This document shows positions 34,323-38,782 of a DNA stretch of 38,782 nt, piece after piece (positions within the stretch are counted from its first letter, which is position 1; the number at the start of each line of letters is the position of its first letter). This stretch comes from Streptomyces sp. adm13(2018) (GTDB lineage Bacteria; Actinomycetota; Actinomycetes; Streptomycetales; Streptomycetaceae). The notes under the pieces are model-generated. The model was not told where the DNA came from and made no database searches. It saw nothing but the letters and a program-made list of their open reading frames with translations. Location of the stretch: contig NZ_RDBH01000141.1 in the NCBI RefSeq assembly GCF_008042145.1, positions 454,230-493,011 on the forward strand, written 5' to 3'. The translations under genes were made by a program, and so were the position numbers.

Positions 34323-34364
34323 TCCTTCGGGCGCCGTCCTCAGTGCACCCTCGGCGCGGACGGC

Positions 34365-35342
34365 CTAGTTCAGCCGCGCCCGTGCCGCCTGGGCCCGGCG
34401 CCGGACCGTCGTCGCCGACTCCGGGTCGACCGCGTCCATGACCTGTGCGTACGCCTCCATCTCCGCCGCCCCGGTCAGGAAGTCCCCGCGCTGGACCAGC
34501 AGCTCGGCGCGCTCGTAGCGGAGCCTCGCCGGGTGCGAGGGGAGCAGCAGGGAGAGTTCCACCGCCCACAGGGCCACGTCGGAGCGTTCCGGGCGGGGCG
34601 CCGCCCACGCGCGGATGTTGTTGAGCACCCGCAGCACGATCGCCCCGGGCTCGGCGGGCCGGAGCATGGAGCGGTCGAGGGCCTCGCCGGTCGCGCTCGT
34701 CACCAGCAGCTCCGCGTCCGGGCCCGTCATCGCGCGGCCGCCGGCGAAGGGGTCGGCGAGGTTCAGGTCGGCGGGGTCCCCGAAGCCCACGACGAAGTGG
34801 CCGGGCAGCCCCAGTCCGTAGACCGGGGCACCGGCCCGGCGGGCGACCTCCATCCAGACGACGGAGAGCAGGATCGGCAGGCCCCGGCGGCGCCTGAGCA
34901 CCTCGTGGAGGAGGGAGGACTCCAGGCGCTGGTAGTCGGCGGGCACGCCCTCGAAGCCCTCGCGGCCGCCGAGGAGGCCGGCCAGGGCGGTGGCCCAGTC
35001 GCCGACGATCCGGGTCGCGTACGGGACGAGCCCGGCGAGGCGGTCGAGCTCGATCTCGGCCTCGGTCAGGACGTGCCGGGTGACGGTGGGGTCGGCCACC
35101 GCGCCGATCAGCAGACAGAGCCGGGCGAGGTCGGGCCGTTCCGACCGCGCCTCCTCCGCGAACTCGCGCCGCCAGTCGGGCGGGTCCGGGCTCTCGCCGG
35201 CGTCCCCGCCGGCCGCTCCGTCCCGGCCCGGCGGCCCGCCCTGCCGGGGCGGTTCGTCCTCCGGTCTCGCCGGTCCCTCCGGTGTGTCCGGTCCGTCCGG
35301 ACCGTCCGCCGGTCCGTCCGGTGGTGGTACGTCCTCCGTCAC
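34365..35342 (-). CDS. SirB1/transglutaminase-like family protein
   Basis: GTG 35342 overlaps the stop of the upstream acetyltransferase (GTGA), so it is probably coupled; ATG 35354 in the same frame would add four residues. The 325-aa protein has a Pro/Asp-rich lead, then the SirB1_N/transglutaminase-like core: LLHEVLRRRRGLPILLSVVWMEVARRAG, YGLGLPGHFVVGF and LADPFAGGRAMT. A C-terminal helical TPR-like region (WAVELSLLLPSHPARLRYERAELLVQRGDF) completes the usual order. The His of GHFVV and the Asp of DPF are family-conserved, but a cysteine nucleophile is not evident. The biochemical role is unknown. Confidence 0.87.
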   Translation of the reverse strand: MTEDVPPPDGPADGPDGPDTPEGPARPEDEPPRQGGPPGRDGAAGGDAGESPDPPDWRREFAEEARSERPDLARLCLLIGAVADPTVTRHVLTEAEIELDRLAGLVPYATRIVGDWATALAGLLGGREGFEGVPADYQRLESSLLHEVLRRRRGLPILLSVVWMEVARRAGAPVYGLGLPGHFVVGFGDPADLNLADPFAGGRAMTGPDAELLVTSATGEALDRSMLRPAEPGAIVLRVLNNIRAWAAPRPERSDVALWAVELSLLLPSHPARLRYERAELLVQRGDFLTGAAEMEAYAQVMDAVDPESATTVRRRAQAARARLN

Positions 35343-36340
35343 GCCTCCGCCCATCGGTAGTGGTGGTAGTGGTGGTGCGGCGCGAAGCCCATGCCGTCGT
35401 ACAGCGCCCGCGCGCCGTCGTTGTCCGCCTCCACCTGGAGCCAGGCCGCCGACGCGCCCTCGTCGAGGGCCTGCCGGGCGAGCGCCGTCATGACGGAGGT
35501 CGCCAGGCCCCGGCGCCGCTGCTCCGGGTCCACCTCGACGGCCATGAAGCCGGCCCAGCGGCCGTCGGCCACGCACCGCCCGATCGCCGCCGGTACCCCT
35601 CCCGTGCCCGCCACGGACGCGAACCACACACTCGGCCCGGACTCCAGCACCGGCCGTACCGCCGGGCCCGGCTCGCCGAAGCGCTGGTAGCGGCGGAGCC
35701 ACGACTCGTCGACGGTGCGGGAGAGGCGCACGGCGGAGACGTCGGCGTCCAGGTCGCCGATCGGGGCCAGGGCCGCGATCCGCACCTCGGCGGAGACCTC
35801 ACGGCGCCACCCGTGTCCTTCGAGCTCCGCGCAGAGCAGCTCCTGGGTGCCCTCGGCGCCGGTGGAGGCCTGGACGATCGGGGGGAGCCCCCGGGACGCG
35901 TACCACGCGCGCACGTGCGCGAGGGCATCGGCGGTCGGCAGCCCCGGATCACCGAGCGGGAGCACCGAGTTGGCCCGCCGGGTGAACCCGCCGGCGGCCC
36001 GCAGGGTCCAGTCGCCGAGCGCCTCGGTCTCGACCGGCTGCCACGCGCGCGCGGTGGCCCGGGCCAGCTCCGGGAAGGTGGCGGAGGGACCGCGGCGGCG
36101 CGCCGGAGCGGCCGGCACGACCTTCCCGGCGGCCAGGGCGGATCCCGCGATCCGGACGCTCGCGCCGTCCTTTCGTGTGATCAGCAGCACACCGTTGTCC
36201 CATGATGTGAGAACTCCGACCGCGTCGGTGAACTTCGGCCCCGTCGCCGCCGAGTCCGTCACGAACCGAACGGAGACACGTTTTCCCACGTCAGCGCTGG
36301 TAATTCGGACCTCAAGGCGTCCTCCGCCGGTGAATTCCAC
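35339..36340 (-). CDS. GNAT family N-acetyltransferase
   Basis: GTG 36340 is preferred to ATG 36400 because GGAG sits 5 nt upstream and VEFTGGGRLEVRITSADVGKRV is the normal first strand; the longer form would overlap the divergent promoter. The 333-aa protein has an N-terminal SH3-like domain (RVSVRFVTD, GVLTSWDNGVLLITRKDG) and a C-terminal GNAT fold with VEVDPEQRRRGLATSVM, the acetyl-CoA loop, and AWLQVEADNDGARALYDGMGF. It ends in a histidine cluster HHHYHHYRW. The substrate is unknown. It is divergent from fdxA. Confidence 0.9.
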   Translation of the reverse strand: MEFTGGGRLEVRITSADVGKRVSVRFVTDSAATGPKFTDAVGVLTSWDNGVLLITRKDGASVRIAGSALAAGKVVPAAPARRRGPSATFPELARATARAWQPVETEALGDWTLRAAGGFTRRANSVLPLGDPGLPTADALAHVRAWYASRGLPPIVQASTGAEGTQELLCAELEGHGWRREVSAEVRIAALAPIGDLDADVSAVRLSRTVDESWLRRYQRFGEPGPAVRPVLESGPSVWFASVAGTGGVPAAIGRCVADGRWAGFMAVEVDPEQRRRGLATSVMTALARQALDEGASAAWLQVEADNDGARALYDGMGFAPHHHYHHYRWAEA

Positions 36341-36452
36341 AGCTTCTCCGCCCCTCCTGTTCGGATCGCCCCCAAGAACGGAGATACTAGGTGCGGGCAT
36401 CGACGACGCCGCGCTCCCGCGCAGACCAGCCCTATCGAGGAGGAACGACAGC

Positions 36453-36773
36453 GTGACCTACGTCATCGCGCAGCCTTGTGTCGACGTGAAGGACAAGGCG
36501 TGCATCGAGGAGTGCCCCGTCGACTGCATCTACGAGGGCAAGCGGTCCTTGTACATCCACCCGGACGAATGCGTCGACTGCGGGGCCTGTGAGCCGGTCT
36601 GCCCGGTCGAGGCGATCTTCTACGAGGACGACACCCCGGAGGAGTGGAAGGACTACTACAAGGCGAACGTCGAGTTCTTCGACGAGCTCGGTTCGCCCGG
36701 TGGTGCCTCCAAGCTCGGCGAGATCGAGCGCGACCACCCCTTCATCGCCGCCCTGCCCCCGCAGAACGGCTGA
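36453..36773 (+). CDS. fdxA: 7Fe ferredoxin FdxA
   Basis: GTG 36453 with GAGGAGG upstream. The 106-aa protein has eight cysteines (9, 17, 21, 25, 40, 43, 46, 50). By family rule C9, C17 and C50 bind the [3Fe-4S] cluster; C21, C40, C43 and C46 bind the [4Fe-4S] cluster; C25 is free. The acidic C-terminal tail with KLGEIERDHPFI is typical. It donates electrons, for example to cytochrome P450s. The adjacent dapC repeats the mycobacterial fdxC-dapC pair. Confidence 0.95.
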   Translation: MTYVIAQPCVDVKDKACIEECPVDCIYEGKRSLYIHPDECVDCGACEPVCPVEAIFYEDDTPEEWKDYYKANVEFFDELGSPGGASKLGEIERDHPFIAALPPQNG

Positions 36774-36901
36774 TCGACCGCACCACGATCGCGGCCGGAC
36801 CCGTCCGGCCGCATCCGGTCCCGTACGGCGTCGGCCGCCGTGCGGGACCGTGGCGTTTCCCCGACGCCGACCCGCGCACGCACAGGAAGTGAGAGCCAAC
36901 C

Positions 36902-37996
36902 GTGAGCGCAGTCTCCTCGCGCCTGCCCGTCTTTCCCTGGGACAAGCTGGAGCCGTACAAGAAGACGGCCGTGGCCCACCCCGACGGCATCGTGGACCTC
37001 TCGGTCGGCACGCCCGTCGACCCGGTCCCCGCGCTGATCCGGCAGGCCCTGGTCGCGGCGGCGGACTCGCCGGGCTATCCCACGGTGTGGGGGACGACGG
37101 AGCTGCGCGACGCGCTGACCGGCTGGTGCGAGCGGCGGCTCGGCGCGGTGGACTTCGTCCACGAGAACGTGCTGCCGGTGGTCGGCTCCAAGGAGCTGGT
37201 GGCCTGGCTGCCGACCCAGCTGGGCCTCGGGGCGGGCGACCGGGTGGCGTACCCCCGGCTCGCCTACCCGACGTACGAGGTCGGCGCGCGGCTCTGCGGC
37301 GCGACGCCCGTCGTCTACGACGACCCGACGGAGCTCGACCCGGCCGGGCTCAGGCTGCTCTGGCTCAACTCCCCGTCCAACCCGACCGGCAGGGTCCTCG
37401 CCAAGGACGAGCTGACCCGGATCGTCGCCTGGGCGCGCGAGCACGGTGTCCTCGTCTTCTCCGACGAGTGCTACCTGGAGCTGGGCTGGGAGGCCGACCC
37501 GGTCTCCGTGCTGCACCCCGACGTCTGCGGCGGCTCGTACGAGGGCATCGTCGCCGTGCACTCGCTGTCCAAGCGCTCCAACCTGGCCGGCTACCGCGCC
37601 GCGTTCGTCGCGGGCGACCCGGCGGTGCTCGGTGAGCTGCTCCGGATCCGTAAGCACGGCGGCATGATGACCGCGGCGCCGGTGCAGGCGGCGACGGTCG
37701 CGGCGCTCGGCGACGACACGCACGTGGCCGAGCAGCGCGAGCGGTACGCGGCCCGCCGCGAGGCCCTGCGGGCCGCTCTGGAAGCGCACGGCTTCCGGAT
37801 CGAGCACAGCGAGGCGAGCCTGTACCTGTGGGCGACCCGGGACGAGCCCTGCTGGGACACCGTGGCCTACCTGGCGGAGAAGGGCGTGCTCGTGGCGCCG
37901 GGCGACTTCTACGGCGAGGCGGGGGAGCGGTTCGTGCGGGTCGCGTTCACGGCGACGGACGAGCGGGTCGCGGCGGCGGTCAAGCGGCTCGGCTGA
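36902..37996 (+). CDS. dapC: Succinyldiaminopimelate transaminase DapC
   Basis: GTG 36902 follows AGGAAGTGA. The 364-aa protein is a class I/II PLP aminotransferase: LPVFPWDKLEPYK and DLSVGTPVDPVP at the start, NSPSNPTGRVL, DECYLELGW and the PLP-lysine motif HSLSKRSNLAGYR with K224. These are the hallmarks of actinobacterial DapC, which makes N-succinyl-L,L-diaminopimelate for lysine and peptidoglycan. A spacer of 128 bases separates it from fdxA, and two hairpins follow. Confidence 0.95.
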   Translation: MSAVSSRLPVFPWDKLEPYKKTAVAHPDGIVDLSVGTPVDPVPALIRQALVAAADSPGYPTVWGTTELRDALTGWCERRLGAVDFVHENVLPVVGSKELVAWLPTQLGLGAGDRVAYPRLAYPTYEVGARLCGATPVVYDDPTELDPAGLRLLWLNSPSNPTGRVLAKDELTRIVAWAREHGVLVFSDECYLELGWEADPVSVLHPDVCGGSYEGIVAVHSLSKRSNLAGYRAAFVAGDPAVLGELLRIRKHGGMMTAAPVQAATVAALGDDTHVAEQRERYAARREALRAALEAHGFRIEHSEASLYLWATRDEPCWDTVAYLAEKGVLVAPGDFYGEAGERFVRVAFTATDERVAAAVKRLG

Positions 37997-38014
37997 CGGC
38001 CGGGACCAGGCCGT

Positions 38015-38060
38015 ACGGGGAAGGGCCCGGGGAGCAGCTGCTCCCCGGGCCCTTCCCCGT
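38015..38060. terminator. 46-base perfect palindrome, bidirectional terminator
   Basis: 23-bp arms with no unpaired centre (ACGGGGAAGGGCCCGGGG ... and mirror), 18 bases after dapC and before the convergent secreted-protein gene. Confidence 0.85.
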
Positions 38061-38063
38061 GTG

Positions 38064-38099
38064 CGCCGCACGGCCCACGCGTGCGCGTGCCGTGCGGCG
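38064..38099. terminator. Second hairpin between dapC and the convergent gene
   Basis: An 11-bp perfect stem CGCCGCACGGC / GCCGTGCGGCG around a 14-nt loop, directly after the 46-base palindrome; likely a terminator for the minus-strand gene ending at 38124. Confidence 0.7.
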
Positions 38100-38123
38100 G
38101 TGGTGCGTGCGGTGCCCGTCGGG

Positions 38124-38585
38124 TCAGCCGCCGATCGGCAGGCCACCGAGCGTCTGACCGGTGGGCAGGCCGCCGAGGCCGCCGCCCAGGGCGCCGCCGG
38201 TCGGGCCCTCGGCGCTCTCGGTGGCGGCGCCGGCGGTCTTGCCGACCACCTCGCCCGCGCTGCCGGCGGTCTCGCCGGCGACCTGCTGGGCGGCCGGGGT
38301 GGCGGTCTTGCCCGCCGCGCCGACGGTCTTGCCGGCCGCGGGGACGGCCGTGCCGACGGCCTCGCTGCCGGCGGAGCCGACGACCCCGGTGGCGGTCTGC
38401 GAGGCGCTGTCGACGGCGGTGCCCGCACCGGCGGCGTCCAGGGCGGTGACGCCGCCGAGCGCGCCGGTCGGCGCGAGGCTGTGGTCCAGGGCGCTCGCGG
38501 AGCCGGCCGCACCGACCACGGGGGCTGCTCCGGCCGCGATGAGGAGGGCGGCGCGGGCGATCCGACGGGTCAGGGGGAGGGACAT
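38124..38585 (-). CDS. Ala/Gly-rich secreted protein, unknown function
   Basis: ATG 38585 with AAGGAG upstream. The 153-aa product has a signal peptide (MSLPLTRRIARAALLIAAGA, ending near ASA) and a low-complexity Ala/Gly/Thr/Val body with repeated VGSAG, VGAAGKT and TAG motifs and a GLGGLPTGQTLGGLPIGG end. No cysteines or catalytic residues are evident. Such proteins recur in Streptomyces as presumed cell-envelope or surface components. I do not recognise the family. Confidence 0.82.
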   Translation of the reverse strand: MSLPLTRRIARAALLIAAGAAPVVGAAGSASALDHSLAPTGALGGVTALDAAGAGTAVDSASQTATGVVGSAGSEAVGTAVPAAGKTVGAAGKTATPAAQQVAGETAGSAGEVVGKTAGAATESAEGPTGGALGGGLGGLPTGQTLGGLPIGG

Positions 38586-38782
38586 GGTGCTCCTTCGACG
38601 AGGTGCGAGGTGGTGTTCGGACGCAGTGACAACCGGCCCTGGGGCGGGAGAGGTTGCGGAGGCCCAAGGTAAAGAATTGGCAATGCGTCGTATTGTCGGG
38701 CGGGGAGGAAAACGGACGAAGGTGTCATTGCGGGGACGTCTGGCGAACCGTCACTTCCCTTACGGTGCACGGTGATTGAGGG
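38586..38782. other. Upstream region of the secreted-protein gene
   Basis: An A+T-richer patch at about 38668-38700 (TAAAGAATTGGCAATGCG) probably contains the minus-strand promoter. No further gene start is convincing before the window ends. Confidence 0.4.

Overview
The window is very GC-rich. It carries strong codon-position GC bias, GTG starts, long GC hairpin terminators, leaderless-type promoters and one TTA codon. With the gene set (SpoIIE/anti-sigma modules, mycothiol deacetylase mshB, DUF6113, 7Fe ferredoxin FdxA, DapC, BldK-like peptide importers), this points to the chromosome of a Streptomyces or close relative. From memory, the backbone typA / LpqW-like lipoprotein / mshB / small membrane protein / ferredoxin / dapC has the same order as the mycobacterial typA-lpqW ... 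mshB ... fdxC-dapC neighbourhood, so this is old core chromosome rather than an island.

Layout. 1-8.2 kb: end of an NCS1 permease with a cysteine-rich tail, a 59-aa SPOR-like protein, a Nudix hydrolase, a stand-alone HATPase anti-sigma-type protein next to a PAS-PAS-GAF-PP2C-HATPase phosphatase, then pspA on the minus strand. Between pspA and a GH18-like membrane protein lies a perfect 598-bp palindrome (6758-7355). It splits a probable TPM-domain gene, and the GH18-like gene also has an internal deletion/frameshift. 8.5-13.2 kb: an LpqW-like solute-binding lipoprotein with a large low-complexity insertion, then typA. 13.2-25.6 kb: two complete paralogous oligopeptide ABC importer operons in tandem, each SBP, permease, permease, ATPase, ATPase, with the same 8-nt gene overlaps, separated by a terminator with a 27-bp perfect stem. 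In the second operon the SBP-permease gap holds an exact 80-bp inverted copy of the permease's own EAA-loop codons.

25.6-33 kb: a TTA-containing membrane protein whose 3' end is half of a 60-bp perfect inverted repeat, a convergent S9 (DPP-IV-like) peptidase, a small membrane protein, mshB and a DUF6113 protein, a frameshifted cell-envelope protein with PG_binding_4-type repeats, and a DUF1304 protein. 33.5-38.8 kb: a small secreted protein, an unusual tRNA-Val(GAC)-like gene, a SirB1-like and a GNAT gene (translationally coupled), fdxA, dapC and an Ala/Gly-rich secreted protein.

The most striking signals are three exact inverted duplications (2x299, 80 and 60 bp). Each ends abruptly and interrupts or replaces expected sequence, and two other genes are broken by deletion or frameshift. 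These may be fold-back rearrangements or assembly artefacts; the sequence alone cannot decide. If the 80-bp copy is real it would form a long intramolecular duplex in the importer mRNA.
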